30,031 bases of DNA from positions 1 through 30,031 of the forward strand of contig NZ_CALLDG010000196.1 in assembly GCF_937999985.1 (NCBI RefSeq), in the 5' to 3' direction. Both the position numbers and the translations under genes were made by a program. This document shows positions 21,564 to 28,009 of the stretch, piece after piece. The stretch comes from an uncultured Corynebacterium sp. GTDB taxonomy: Bacteria; Actinomycetota; Actinomycetes; Mycobacteriales; Mycobacteriaceae. Under the pieces are notes generated by a model. The model was not told the DNA's origin and did no database searches. It saw only the letters and a program-made list of their open reading frames with translations. Within the stretch, counting starts at the first letter, position 1, and each line of letters begins with the position of its first letter.

Positions 21564-22923
21564 TAGCCTCACCTCCCGCCACCATCAGCGCCTCCTCGCT
21601 CGCGCCTCGAGCAATGCCAGCTAAGCGCATGAGGCGGTCGCTAGCGCGTGCTTCAGCCTGCACGCTCTCGACGGACTCAATCTCGTGCTCTGACAGCCCC
21701 ATACGACGCCACACAACCTCGCCTACAGGCAACACGCCAGACTGAACGGCCTTGACCATCGCGTCTGTGGTGGCCGCCAAGGTAGGCGTAGCCGGGTCAG
21801 CCCAGCGAGCACGCGGGGAATCCTCCACATCTAGGTGGCCGGTCACTACAGCACGAGCCAACCGGCCAACCTCGACCCATGGGCTAGTGAACTGCCTGCA
21901 CCGGCGCTCTGCGCGCTTAATCAGCCGGTTCTCCATCGCCCGCACCGCGTCAGCGCTCGTGGGGTTAGAATGCGGAATATTGAAGTAGGATTCCGGAATG
22001 CCCGACTCCGTAGCCACCAGCGAGGCCAAACCCTTGATCTGATCCAAGTATGGTCCAGGCGACACGGTCGAGAACTCGCCGAACTTAGGCTCCGTGCCCT
22101 CCTCCTCATCGCGAGGAGCAAGCAGCATACGGGTAGAAATCAGCTTCCACGAGTCCACGCCCTCGAAGTTCTCCTCCGACAGGCCAATACCATAGCGCTG
22201 CGGGGTGGAGAAGAACTCTCGGTTGACGTCCATCGCGCGAAGCGCACGGGTGGCCGAGTTAATCGCCGTGATGATGCCCGGCGTGATCTCGGAACGCCCG
22301 CGACGATCGCCCGCGCGAGTGCGGTTTACTACCGCCACCAGCGGCACCCGCCCCATGCTGTGCGGGATACGCTCCGCGACCTCCCACTCGCCATGCTCGG
22401 AGCCGCGCACCAGCTCGACAACCTCGTCAACCTTCCATAAGGTCGCTTCCTTCTTCGAGTGGTAGGTAATGCCAGCCTCGACAAGACCCGTGCGCGGGTT
22501 GATCTCCGCCGTCGTAGAACGCGCCGAATGAGCACGGATAAGCACCTCCGGCTCCCCCGCCCCACCTGCTGTCACAGACAGGAAGCCGATACCGTACATC
22601 AGCGCATCGCTATGTACCGCGCTAGATTCCGAGCCCACGTCAGAGGACTCGTACACAGCAGACAGTAGCTCATCATCTTCACCGCTAGCGTCAGACCAAC
22701 CCAGGAACTCGATACGCTCCTCAATCGTGTCCACGACCGTGGAAGCCCAGCCCACAGTGACCTTGTTCAGCACCGAGTTAGGCGGGATACCGATACCCAG
22801 CGATGGGGCATAATACCGGCCACGGTAGTATGCCTCACGCTGCTGGTTGCCATGGTCGTAGCTAGCGAGGCGACTAGATAGACCCTTCACCAGCGCCCTA
22901 TCCTGATCAGATAGCAGAGCCAT
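21487..22923 (-). CDS. Portal protein (SPP1 gp6 type)
   Basis: This 478-residue protein starts at ATG 22923 immediately after the terminase stop. It forms the dodecameric ring through which DNA is pumped. Recognisable parts include NSVLNKVTVGWASTVVDTIE (about 49-68), ALMYGIGFLSVTAG (about 106-119), the middle clip/stem region with PGIITAINSATRALRAMDVN (about 216-235) and SGIPESYFNIPHSNPTSADA followed by VRAMENRLIKRAERR (about 310-340), the typical end of the stem/crown region. The last 45 residues are Gly/Ala/Asp-rich and probably disordered (GANGGDDAGSAGGDSAAVPA). The MuF gene overlaps its 3' end. Confidence 0.93.
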   Translation of the reverse strand: MALLSDQDRALVKGLSSRLASYDHGNQQREAYYRGRYYAPSLGIGIPPNSVLNKVTVGWASTVVDTIEERIEFLGWSDASGEDDELLSAVYESSDVGSESSAVHSDALMYGIGFLSVTAGGAGEPEVLIRAHSARSTTAEINPRTGLVEAGITYHSKKEATLWKVDEVVELVRGSEHGEWEVAERIPHSMGRVPLVAVVNRTRAGDRRGRSEITPGIITAINSATRALRAMDVNREFFSTPQRYGIGLSEENFEGVDSWKLISTRMLLAPRDEEEGTEPKFGEFSTVSPGPYLDQIKGLASLVATESGIPESYFNIPHSNPTSADAVRAMENRLIKRAERRCRQFTSPWVEVGRLARAVVTGHLDVEDSPRARWADPATPTLAATTDAMVKAVQSGVLPVGEVVWRRMGLSEHEIESVESVQAEARASDRLMRLAGIARGASEEALMVAGGEASATGANGGDDAGSAGGDSAAVPAGS

Positions 22924-24417
22924 CTACATCACCATCACTTTCTTGCGGTAGTTCTTCTTCGCCCCACCCCGCGCCTTCCTCCGGTACTTGACGCGACTCA
23001 ATTCCTGCTCGGTATCCAGTCCGTTAAGAGCCAAGGTGGCAGCAACCAGCGGGCTAATATCCGTAGTCGAATTGAGGCGACCGAACGCGAAGCGCCCCTC
23101 GCCTACGCGGCGCTTACGGGCACCAGATAGAGCCAACTGCATCGACCCTTGCCCCAATTGGCGCACATTGTGAGTCAATACCGAATCCAGAAACCGCTCG
23201 GCAGCCGTACAGACGAAATCGACCCTCACCTTCGTCACGCCCACCCCGCGCGCTTGAATGTCCTCAATCAGCGACGAGGCCGGGGAATAGCCGTCGATAA
23301 TGACCGCGTCCGCCCCGAACTTCTCGACCACGTCCGCAACCTTCGCGGGAATCCATGCCACGGAGCCCGCCCGCTGGTCGATCACGTCAACGATGGGCGG
23401 CTTGCCATCCGTGGTCTGAATCGCCGCCACGAGCGCGCCTGCGTCACGAGAAGGCGTGATGTCGGCCGCGAGCACCACCTTCTCAATATCCTGCGGCAGA
23501 ACGCGAACCTGGCGATCCTCGCACGCCCGCCAATCCTCGGCTGGGATAACAGACCGTTCGCCAGCGAACGACCACATGCCCAGTCGCTCCCGCATGAACA
23601 CGCCCGGTTCCATCGCGGACAACTCGTCCTCGATCACCTCCGCGCGCAGGCGAATGCCAAGGCTCGGATTAGCGTATGCCCATACGTCAGGGTCATCTAG
23701 CTCGATAGGACCATCAGTGTCGGGCGCTGACCACTCGCACCACATCGAGCGGCGGTTCTTCCCCTCCATAGCGTTATCGCGCAGCCGTCGCCACACCTCG
23801 GAATCAGACTTAGTAGTCGGCGGTGTGCCCACAATAATCTGCTGCGGCTCGCCGGACGGGGCAGACGAGATCGTGGGCAGCAGCGCTGCCAGCGACTCAT
23901 CCCCCAAGTCCTGCGCCTCGTCCATGATGAGCGTGTCCACAGTGAAACCACGGCCAGCGCCCTGCGTACGAGCACCGAACTGGACACTGCCGCCGTTAAG
24001 CAGTCGCACTTCCTCTTGGCCATTGGCGCGGCGAATGAAGTCCACCATCTCTTGCAGCTCCGGATACTCCGGCGATTCGAAGAAGCCAGCGATGCGCAGA
24101 AACGCAGCACGCGCGGTCTTGATTTCGTGAGCAGTGTGCAGAATCTTTCTGCCTAGAACGACAGTCTGGTACAGCTCGATCATCTCAATGATCGCATTCT
24201 TGCCATTCTGGCGAGGCACAGACAGGCACGCCTGCGTGCATGTCATGCGCCCCTTGGAGTCGCGCCCCATTGTGTGATCGAGGAACAGCTTCTGCCACGG
24301 GTCAGGCTTTAGGCCGTATCCCTCGGCAAGGAAGGCTGCATCATCGGCTTCGGTCGAGTGGAAGCGCGGAAGCTTGGAGACGGGGGACGGCTCTTGCCTG
24401 CCGAGCGTTTGCGACAT
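22924..24417 (-). CDS. Terminase large subunit
   Basis: This 497-residue protein carries an N-terminal ATPase with a Walker A-type loop SVPRQNGKN (66-74), Walker B LIMDEAQ (163-169) and a coupling motif IIVGTPPTT (194-202). It also has a C-terminal RNase H-like nuclease with acidic residues at VVLAADITPS (D319) and AVIIDGYSP (D375). It cuts concatemers and drives DNA into the procapsid. The very basic tail (RKARGGAKKNYRKKVMVM) probably binds DNA. ATG 24417 follows the small subunit by 17 bases, with AAGGTGA upstream. Length and motifs are complete, so the enzyme should be active. Confidence 0.96.
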   Translation of the reverse strand: MSQTLGRQEPSPVSKLPRFHSTEADDAAFLAEGYGLKPDPWQKLFLDHTMGRDSKGRMTCTQACLSVPRQNGKNAIIEMIELYQTVVLGRKILHTAHEIKTARAAFLRIAGFFESPEYPELQEMVDFIRRANGQEEVRLLNGGSVQFGARTQGAGRGFTVDTLIMDEAQDLGDESLAALLPTISSAPSGEPQQIIVGTPPTTKSDSEVWRRLRDNAMEGKNRRSMWCEWSAPDTDGPIELDDPDVWAYANPSLGIRLRAEVIEDELSAMEPGVFMRERLGMWSFAGERSVIPAEDWRACEDRQVRVLPQDIEKVVLAADITPSRDAGALVAAIQTTDGKPPIVDVIDQRAGSVAWIPAKVADVVEKFGADAVIIDGYSPASSLIEDIQARGVGVTKVRVDFVCTAAERFLDSVLTHNVRQLGQGSMQLALSGARKRRVGEGRFAFGRLNSTTDISPLVAATLALNGLDTEQELSRVKYRRKARGGAKKNYRKKVMVM

Positions 24418-24434
24418 AGCCCGTCACCTTCTTT

Positions 24435-24695
24435 CTAGCTCGCGTTTTTGCGGCGCTCCATGAGTTGCTCCACTACCGTGAGCGGTTTGCCATCATCAAT
24501 AGGCGGGCGCAGCTCGTCGATCCGCGCGAGCACCTCTGTTAGTTGCCGGGATAGTGCGGCAATACTCCGTGCGTCGTCCGAGGAATCCATCGCGTCCGCA
24601 AGGACGTTTCGGAGTTCGATCAACGATTCGAACGACTGTTCGGTTCGAACAGCTTTTCCTAGGCGACCTAGGTTTTCGGCCATTTCTTCAGCCAT
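24435..24695 (-). CDS. Terminase small subunit-like protein
   Basis: This 86-residue helical acidic protein ends in a basic tail. SFESLIELRNVLADAMDSS (about 21-39) and ARSIAALSRQLTEVLARIDE (about 42-61) look like the oligomerisation helices of short actinophage TerS proteins, in which IAALSRQL-type helices are common. There is no clear helix-turn-helix. It is directly upstream of the large subunit and downstream of a repeat-rich non-coding stretch that is a good cos candidate, which it would recognise. Start ATG 24695 has AAGGAAG nine bases upstream. Confidence 0.75.
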   Translation of the reverse strand: MAEEMAENLGRLGKAVRTEQSFESLIELRNVLADAMDSSDDARSIAALSRQLTEVLARIDELRPPIDDGKPLTVVEQLMERRKNAS

Positions 24696-24732
24696 TGGCG
24701 ACCACTTCCTTGGTGAAAATGCGAAAACGTTC

Positions 24733-24848
24733 TGACCTGCATAAACGCTGAGCTAAGTGGAAATAGTTATCAAGAGGGGGAAATCCATAATGACCTGTGG
24801 GTGCAAAATCACCTCTGACCTGGGGATACTCCCCCTGGGTCTCTACCC
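24733..24848 (-). other. Candidate cos / packaging recognition region
   Basis: In the 210-base gap between the HNH and small terminase genes, CAGGTCA (minus strand) occurs three times in the same direction, at 24739-24733, 24797-24791 and 24822-24816. Beside them are two small symmetrical elements, GGGGA-tac-TCCCC (24822-24834) and GGGT-ctct-ACCC (24837-24848). Direct repeats for terminase binding plus a symmetrical nick site is the usual plan of cos DNA, and HNH-terminase pairs mark cos-type phages. The nick position cannot be told from sequence. Confidence 0.45.
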
Positions 24849-24905
24849 GAAAACCTCGCGCGTTCGATCAGGCGTTCCATTACATAGCCCCGCCCTACTG
24901 TCTGT

Positions 24906-25190
24906 TCACCATGGCATAGCGTGTGGCTCGCCAGATCGTTCGAGCCGTTCACTACGCTGCTGCCTGCGTGAGTTGCAGACGAAGTGTGCTGGACGTAAGC
25001 GCCCGTGATTGTGTCCACCCGTTGCCACCGGCTCGACATGGTCGGCGGTGAAGCTCATTGGGTCTGGCCACTTGATTTTCTTGTCGATCGGCTTATTGCA
25101 TAGCCAGCATGTGAGGTTTGATTGAGCTTTGAGTAGTTCTCGCCTTCGCCTGTATTCAGGATCGCTTGTGCGGTGAACGTGTTGCCTCAT
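24906..25190 (-). CDS. HNH endonuclease (packaging-associated)
   Basis: This 94-residue protein starts at ATG 25190 with GAAGGTAAG upstream. It shows the full motif set: the zinc pair CWLC (28-31), TADHVEPVATGGH (48-60) with the catalytic His at 51, and HFVCNSRR (69-76) with a further zinc Cys at 72. Small HNH proteins next to terminase in HK97-like phages assist cos cleavage by the large subunit; that role is known for relatives and inferred here. The end contains ERSGEPHAMPW, and the stop is 210 bases before the small terminase gene. Confidence 0.92.
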   Translation of the reverse strand: MRQHVHRTSDPEYRRRRELLKAQSNLTCWLCNKPIDKKIKWPDPMSFTADHVEPVATGGHNHGRLRPAHFVCNSRRQQRSERLERSGEPHAMPW

Positions 25191-25203
25191 TGCTCACTTA
25201 CCT

Positions 25204-25410
25204 TCACTCGTTGCCTTGCTTGCTGCTTGGTCTTGGCTTGACTGTCGTTGCTTGGCTCTTGGCTTGGCTTAGCGCTTGCATGTCGTTAGCTTCGTTGCTT
25301 CGCGCTTCACTTGCTACTGATCGTTGATCGACTCGATGCGTTATCGATGCCTCGCGCGTTGCTCGCGCTTCACTTGGCTGTGCCATGCTTGCTGCTGTGT
25401 CGTGTAGCAC
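25204..25410 (-). CDS. Low-complexity small protein, doubtful
   Basis: A 68-codon open frame starts at GTG 25410 and stops 13 bases before the HNH gene. The sequence is rich in A, S, Q, E, R and T with repeated SEAR units (QPSEARATREAS, SVASEARSNEAN) and has no recognisable domain. Upstream GCAGGTG is at best a weak, too-close ribosome site. It is not clear whether the tract is coding or a repetitive DNA element that happens to be open; the same DNA contains a 21-bp direct repeat. It would be the first gene of the late transcript if real. Confidence 0.35.
   Translation of the reverse strand: MLHDTAASMAQPSEARATREASITHRVDQRSVASEARSNEANDMQALSQAKSQATTVKPRPSSKQGNE
25293..25377. repeat. Imperfect 21-bp direct repeat in low-complexity tract
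   Basis: CGTTGCTTCGCGCTTCACTTG (25293-25313) and CGTTGCTCGCGCTTCACTTGG (25357-25377) differ by one base insertion and are 64 bases apart. The whole stretch 25197-25395 is made of short recurring words such as TTGCTT, GCTTGG and CGTTGC. Function unknown. Confidence 0.6.
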
Positions 25411-25508
25411 CTGCGCCCGCGCTGTCCGTAGGGTTGACCTACACCCTTGATGCCTGAGCCTGTACTGTGCTGCGCCGCATGGCCGCTATCCTCGCCGGGA
25501 TACTGGTA

Positions 25509-25616
25509 GGGGTGGCGGGGACACGGGGACTACAGGTAGCCGGGGCATCCATGCATGGGGGGCACAGTAGTGGCGGGGGCTACCTACTCGAGGGGGGCTA
25601 TGCCGATAGCCGGGGG
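25509..25616 (+). repeat. Array of eight G-runs with inverted repeats (possible G-quadruplexes)
   Basis: Runs of four to six G occur at 25509, 25517, 25525, 25542, 25557, 25575, 25592 and 25612. The first three are eight bases apart and the others 15-20. Embedded are AGGTAGCC (25534-25541) with GGCTACCT (25578-25585), GGCTAT-gccg-ATAGCC (25596-25611), and TAGCCGGGGCAT repeated near the end as TAGCCGGGGGCAT. The G-rich strand is the plus strand, so a leftward transcript would be C-rich. Confidence 0.7.
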
Positions 25617-25621
25617 CATAC

Positions 25622-25661
25622 AACAAAACCCCACAACCTCGAGTGGTGAGGTTATGGGGTT
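25622..25661 (-). terminator. Terminator after the helix-turn-helix gene
   Basis: AACCCCA-c-AACCTC (25627-25640) pairs with GAGGTT-a-TGGGGTT (25648-25661), 13 pairs with one mismatch and a seven-base loop. Leftwards it is followed by TTGTTGTATG. It lies 46 bases after the stop of the gene at 25707 and separates the early and late transcripts. Confidence 0.8.
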
Positions 25662-25706
25662 ACAGGCTTTACGCACGTAAGTGTACCACAGGTTCGGACA
25701 TCGGTG

Positions 25707-26255
25707 TTAGGCGTCGGTGATTTCTTTTGTGCGGTATTTGGTTTTGCCGTTTTCGATGTAGGCAGTGACGTGGTGGCGTTTGCACCATTTGCGTATTGCG
25801 TCTGGGGTTTTGCCTAACGCCCGGCCTATCTCGTCGGCTGCGGCGTAGTCCGGCAGCTTCACCGCCTGTGGGGCTTGTGGATGGATGTGGTGACGGAGCT
25901 CTGCCTCGAGGTCACGTAGTTCCGTCTCGAGGTCGTCGTACCACGTGAGGTCTTGGAGCTGTGTGTGGTGGCGGTAGAGCCACGCTGCCCAGTAGTCGCC
26001 GACTTGTGTGTTGTGTGGGATGAGGATGCGTAGGTCTTCTGAGGCGTTGGTGGCGAGTTCTCTCAGTCGGGTTTGAGCGTCGAGTAGGTAGTCGAGTTGT
26101 GTGTCGTTGGTGGGGCTTGTTGGTCCTGTGGTGGTGTGGCGTGCGCCGGTTTGGCTGGTGCGGGCGGCGTGGTAGCGGGTTTCCCAGATTTCTGTTTGGA
26201 GGTGGTGGAGGTGGTTGGCGAGATGGCGGAGTGTAGCGGGTAGGTCGGTGGTCAT
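25707..26255 (-). CDS. Helix-turn-helix DNA-binding protein
   Basis: This 182-residue protein starts at ATG 26255. The first 130 residues are helical and rich in H, T, L, R and E (LRHLANHLHHLQTEIWETRY; YDDLETELRDLEAELRHHIH), suggesting a coiled-coil or oligomerisation part. Residues about 138-178 contain AAADEIGRALGKTPDAIRKW followed by CKRHHVTAYIENGKTKYRT, a helix-turn-helix with wing as in phage regulators of this size. It stands alone between a terminator and the divergent plus-strand cassette, whose promoter is only 30-60 bases from its start, so it may regulate that promoter or the late genes. Target and role are not shown by sequence. Confidence 0.72.
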   Translation of the reverse strand: MTTDLPATLRHLANHLHHLQTEIWETRYHAARTSQTGARHTTTGPTSPTNDTQLDYLLDAQTRLRELATNASEDLRILIPHNTQVGDYWAAWLYRHHTQLQDLTWYDDLETELRDLEAELRHHIHPQAPQAVKLPDYAAADEIGRALGKTPDAIRKWCKRHHVTAYIENGKTKYRTKEITDA

Positions 26256-26285
26256 GTGGTGTTGGTCTCTTTTCTTATGTGCGGA

Positions 26286-26315
26286 TTGACATCTACATAT
26301 CTAGTGCTGTATTCT
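26286..26315 (+). promoter_or_regulatory. Sigma-70-type promoter for the plus-strand cassette
   Basis: A perfect TTGACA (26286-26291) and TATTCT (26310-26315) are separated by 18 bases. Transcription would start near 26322, about 40 bases before the first small gene. It is the clearest promoter in the window. It lies between the divergent helix-turn-helix gene (start at 26255) and the peptide gene, suggesting constitutive or repressor-controlled expression from the prophage. Confidence 0.75.
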
Positions 26316-26361
26316 GGTGTTAGTGAGCAAGAGAGTCTCGCTCACTGGAGAGGAAGAGATT

Positions 26362-26460
26362 ATGTCGCTAGAGATAATCGCCACTCTCGCGGTAACGGCA
26401 TTCGCCGGAATCCCTGGATGGGTAGACCTCATCCTGAAGTGGAGGAACCGCAAGAAGTAA
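26362..26460 (+). CDS. 32-aa hydrophobic peptide, type I toxin-like
   Basis: ATG 26362 has an excellent ribosome site (GAGAGGAAGAG). The 32-residue product has one membrane-spanning stretch (IIATLAVTAFAGIPGWVDLI, residues 5-24) and a strongly basic end LKWRNRKK. Size, one helix, an AGI motif in the helix and a W-x-x-R-K-K tail resemble the Ldr/Fst group of type I toxins, but many actinophages also carry small membrane peptides of unknown role. A long hairpin begins one base after the stop, and an independent promoter precedes it. It is too short for standard gene finders. Toxin, envelope or superinfection-exclusion function is inferred, not shown. Confidence 0.7.
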   Translation: MSLEIIATLAVTAFAGIPGWVDLILKWRNRKK

Positions 26461-26503
26461 AGCCCCTGCTCCTGGATAGCCGAATTATCCAGGGGCAAGG
26501 GCT
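26461..26503 (+). terminator. Long hairpin after the small peptide gene
   Basis: AGCCC (26461-26465) to GGGCT (26499-26503) and an inner CCTGGATA/TATCCAGG (26471-26478, 26486-26493) form a stem of about 16 pairs with one mismatch and loop GCCGAAT. Rightwards no U-run follows (CCCCTCTC), so it may be an attenuator or an mRNA-stabilising end. Leftwards it is followed by TTACTTCTT and could end the opposing transcript. Confidence 0.6.
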
Positions 26504-26535
26504 CCCCTCTCACCCTACATTCAAAGGAGTCGATC

Positions 26536-26706
26536 ATGAACCTCGCTAGCCTCGCGTTACTGCTCAGATACATAGCTTTCGTCATTCTCCTTGCCCTGCT
26601 GGTGAAGCTGGGCGCGTCTGCCCCGGTGTTGGCGTTGGCTGTCCTGTTCGTTGCTGCCACTGCCGTTGTGGATGCTCTGAACCGCCGCGTGGATAGGGCA
26701 AGGTGA
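26536..26706 (+). CDS. Small two-helix membrane protein
   Basis: ATG 26536 is preceded by AAAGGAG at seven bases, an ideal site. The 56-residue product has two hydrophobic helices (about 4-25 and 29-45; LLRYIAFVILLALLVKLG and VLALAVLFVAATAVVDAL) and a basic end NRRVDRAR. It is second in the plus-strand cassette and lies 33 bases after the hairpin of the first peptide gene. No family is recognised. A small prophage-expressed membrane protein of this form may alter the envelope or exclude other phages, which is a guess. Confidence 0.7.
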   Translation: MNLASLALLLRYIAFVILLALLVKLGASAPVLALAVLFVAATAVVDALNRRVDRAR

Positions 26707-26712
26707 TCTGGG

Positions 26713-26928
26713 ATGCGGATTGTGGCGGTTGATCTGGATTCTGGACGGCATTTGTGGACGGCTGCGCAGTGTGCCGACTATTGCGGTGTAACTAAGCCAA
26801 CGTTTACTGCGTATGCGGCGCGTGGCACTGCGCCTAGTCCGTGTGGTCATTTCGATGGGCGGACTCCCGTGTGGGATGCGGATGAAGTGAGGTCGTGGCA
26901 GGGGTCGCGTCCATCTCAGCGGCGTTAG
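26713..26928 (+). CDS. Small helix-turn-helix (MerR/AlpA-like) DNA-binding protein
   Basis: The ATG at 26713 has AAGGTG seven bases upstream and follows the preceding stop by six bases. In this 71-residue protein, LWTAAQCADYCGVTKPTFTA (about 14-33) is a clear helix-turn-helix and HFDGRTPVWDADEVRSW (about 46-62) is the wing and following helix of MerR- or excisionase-like winged domains (helix_turn_helix_17 type). Such small proteins act as excisionases or regulators in phages; here, distant from the expected integrase, a regulator is somewhat more likely. It ends 13 bases from the 3' end of the converging minus-strand operon. Confidence 0.78.
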   Translation: MRIVAVDLDSGRHLWTAAQCADYCGVTKPTFTAYAARGTAPSPCGHFDGRTPVWDADEVRSWQGSRPSQRR

Positions 26929-26941
26929 TCTCGACCTTTGG

Positions 26942-27133
26942 CTATGTGTGTGGGACTTTGTTGGCTTCGATGGTTGGCGTGTGGTCGCTGGTGATGGTGT
27001 CGATGATGTCGCTGGCGATCCCCTCCGCTTCGTCTTCGCTGTGCGCTTCAACGTAGGCGGTGTAGGTGATGGTGATTTCGTATTCGTGCCAGTTGTTGTA
27101 GCGGTCGATCTGTTGCATGAGTGGGTCGGGCAT
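26942..27133 (-). CDS. Small early protein of unknown function
   Basis: The ATG at 27133 overlaps the upstream TAA by one base (TAATG); the frame is open further upstream, but this start is coupled and has GAGGAG six bases away. The 63-residue acidic protein begins MPDPLMQQIDRYNNWHEYEI and has a beta-like piece (ITITYTAYVEAHSEDEAEGI, about 20-39) followed by a helix. Alternating strand and helix suggests a small alpha/beta fold. The W-H-E-Y-E-I-T segment recurs in another gene of this operon (SEWHNYEITLITPL at 28451-29113), so they may share a domain. Confidence 0.65.
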   Translation of the reverse strand: MPDPLMQQIDRYNNWHEYEITITYTAYVEAHSEDEAEGIASDIIDTITSDHTPTIEANKVPHT

Positions 27134-27420
27134 TACTCCTCTTCTTTCGGGTCGAGTGGGTGTGTGTCTCCGTATTCGTCGACGATCTGTAGATCGCAGT
27201 GTGGGTGCTGGATCAGAAATGTGCGGAGTGTGCGGGTGAATAGGCTGCCGTAGTCGGATTCGTAGCCGAGGTAGCCGCCCTGGTGCGCGCGGTAGAGGTC
27301 TTGGCGCAGGTTGATCTCTTCGCGGATGCGGGGTAGATCGCGGAGGTGCTGGCCGACCTCGTGTGGGCTTTGCAGTGGTGGGTTGTGGCTGTCGCATTGG
27401 AGGTAGAGGTAGGTGCTCAT
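27133..27420 (-). CDS. Hypothetical early protein
   Basis: This 95-residue protein starts at ATG 27420 with ATGA coupling to the upstream stop. It begins MSTYLYLQCDSHNPPLQS and has a helical middle (HLRDLPRIREEINLRQDLYR, about 26-45) and a FTRTLRTFLIQHPHCDLQIV segment near residue 62. Cys and His residues (C9, H12, H73, C75) are present but their spacing does not form a known zinc site. I recognise no family. Its coupling to neighbours suggests shared regulation. Confidence 0.65.
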   Translation of the reverse strand: MSTYLYLQCDSHNPPLQSPHEVGQHLRDLPRIREEINLRQDLYRAHQGGYLGYESDYGSLFTRTLRTFLIQHPHCDLQIVDEYGDTHPLDPKEEE

Positions 27421-27806
27421 GGCGCTGTGCTCCTGTAATGGAGTGCGAGTAGGGCTAGAGCGAGGGGCACTAGTTCTTCTTGCCCCACAATGAGTGGGGC
27501 ACCCGTGCCGTGTGGTGTGTCTAGCCAGTACGCGCCATCGCGGCGGCTTCCATACCAGATTGAGTATTCGGGCGGCTTAGGCGAGTTGGGTATAGGATCG
27601 CACGCGCCCGTAACACGGGGTAGCACATTTTCTACGGTGCGTGCCATACGGTCGGCGTAGGCCAGGGCTTCGGCGTGGGTGGGGAAACTATATTTGGCGC
27701 TTCTGTATTGCCAGTTGCGTTCCGGTGCTCCTACCCACGGATCGTCGCCGTGCGCTTCCATTGTGCGGTCGCGCCAGACCTTCCAGCGCTTATGTTTGGT
27801 GGTCAT
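27417..27806 (-). CDS. Hypothetical early protein
   Basis: This 129-residue protein starts at ATG 27806 (ATGA overlap with the upstream gene). The N-terminus is basic (TTKHKRWKVWRDRTMEAHG), followed by SFPTHAEALAYADRMARTVE (about 40-59), a typical small helix-containing phage pattern also seen in 'DUF'-type proteins that track a single strand-helix unit, and a Tyr/Trp-rich part (EYSIWYGSRRDGAYWLDTPH). The C-terminus is hydrophobic (VPLALALLALHYRS) but too short for a sure membrane span. No function is assigned. Confidence 0.65.
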   Translation of the reverse strand: MTTKHKRWKVWRDRTMEAHGDDPWVGAPERNWQYRSAKYSFPTHAEALAYADRMARTVENVLPRVTGACDPIPNSPKPPEYSIWYGSRRDGAYWLDTPHGTGAPLIVGQEELVPLALALLALHYRSTAP

Positions 27807-28009
27807 TGTCTCCCTTTTCTGATTCTTTCGAGGCGGTCGGCTACCCGTGTGAACATGGTGATGAAGCGGCCTATTTGCTGCTCTTCTTGTGGGGTTCGTG
27901 CGCGAGTGAGGCGGTCGCGGGCTATATCGGCGCGTTGCCTGTAGTGCCCGATCATTGCGTCGATTTCGGCGTGTAGGCGCACTACCTCTGCCTTGTCTGG
28001 GTTAGTCAT
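27803..28009 (-). CDS. Small helical early protein
   Basis: This 68-residue basic, wholly helical protein starts at ATG 28009, overlapping the upstream TGA as ATGA. DKAEVVRLHAEIDAMIGHYR (about 5-24) and QIGRFITMFTRVADRLERIR (about 45-64) form a likely helical hairpin with leucine/isoleucine heptads. It has no helix-turn-helix. It is probably a small oligomer or partner-binding protein. No family is recognised. Confidence 0.65.
   Translation of the reverse strand: MTNPDKAEVVRLHAEIDAMIGHYRQRADIARDRLTRARTPQEEQQIGRFITMFTRVADRLERIRKGRQ

Larger units (their letters stand above)
25411..25706. other. Intergenic structured region before the late operon
   Basis: About 300 bases without a supportable gene. 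It contains a small hairpin GTAGG-gttga-CCTAC (25429-25443), the G-run array (25509-25616) and a terminator (25622-25661). A promoter for the leftward late genes is expected here or just to the right, but no convincing -35/-10 pair was found. Plus-strand reading frames in it look like by-products of the G-runs. Confidence 0.5.

Noticed and set aside
25197..25616. CRISPR array
   Set aside because: The repeats are short, irregular and lack uniform repeat-spacer units.
25467..25649. 60-codon Gly-rich plus-strand open frame
   Set aside because: Made of the G-run array; no ribosome site, no promoter, and it runs into the terminator hairpin.
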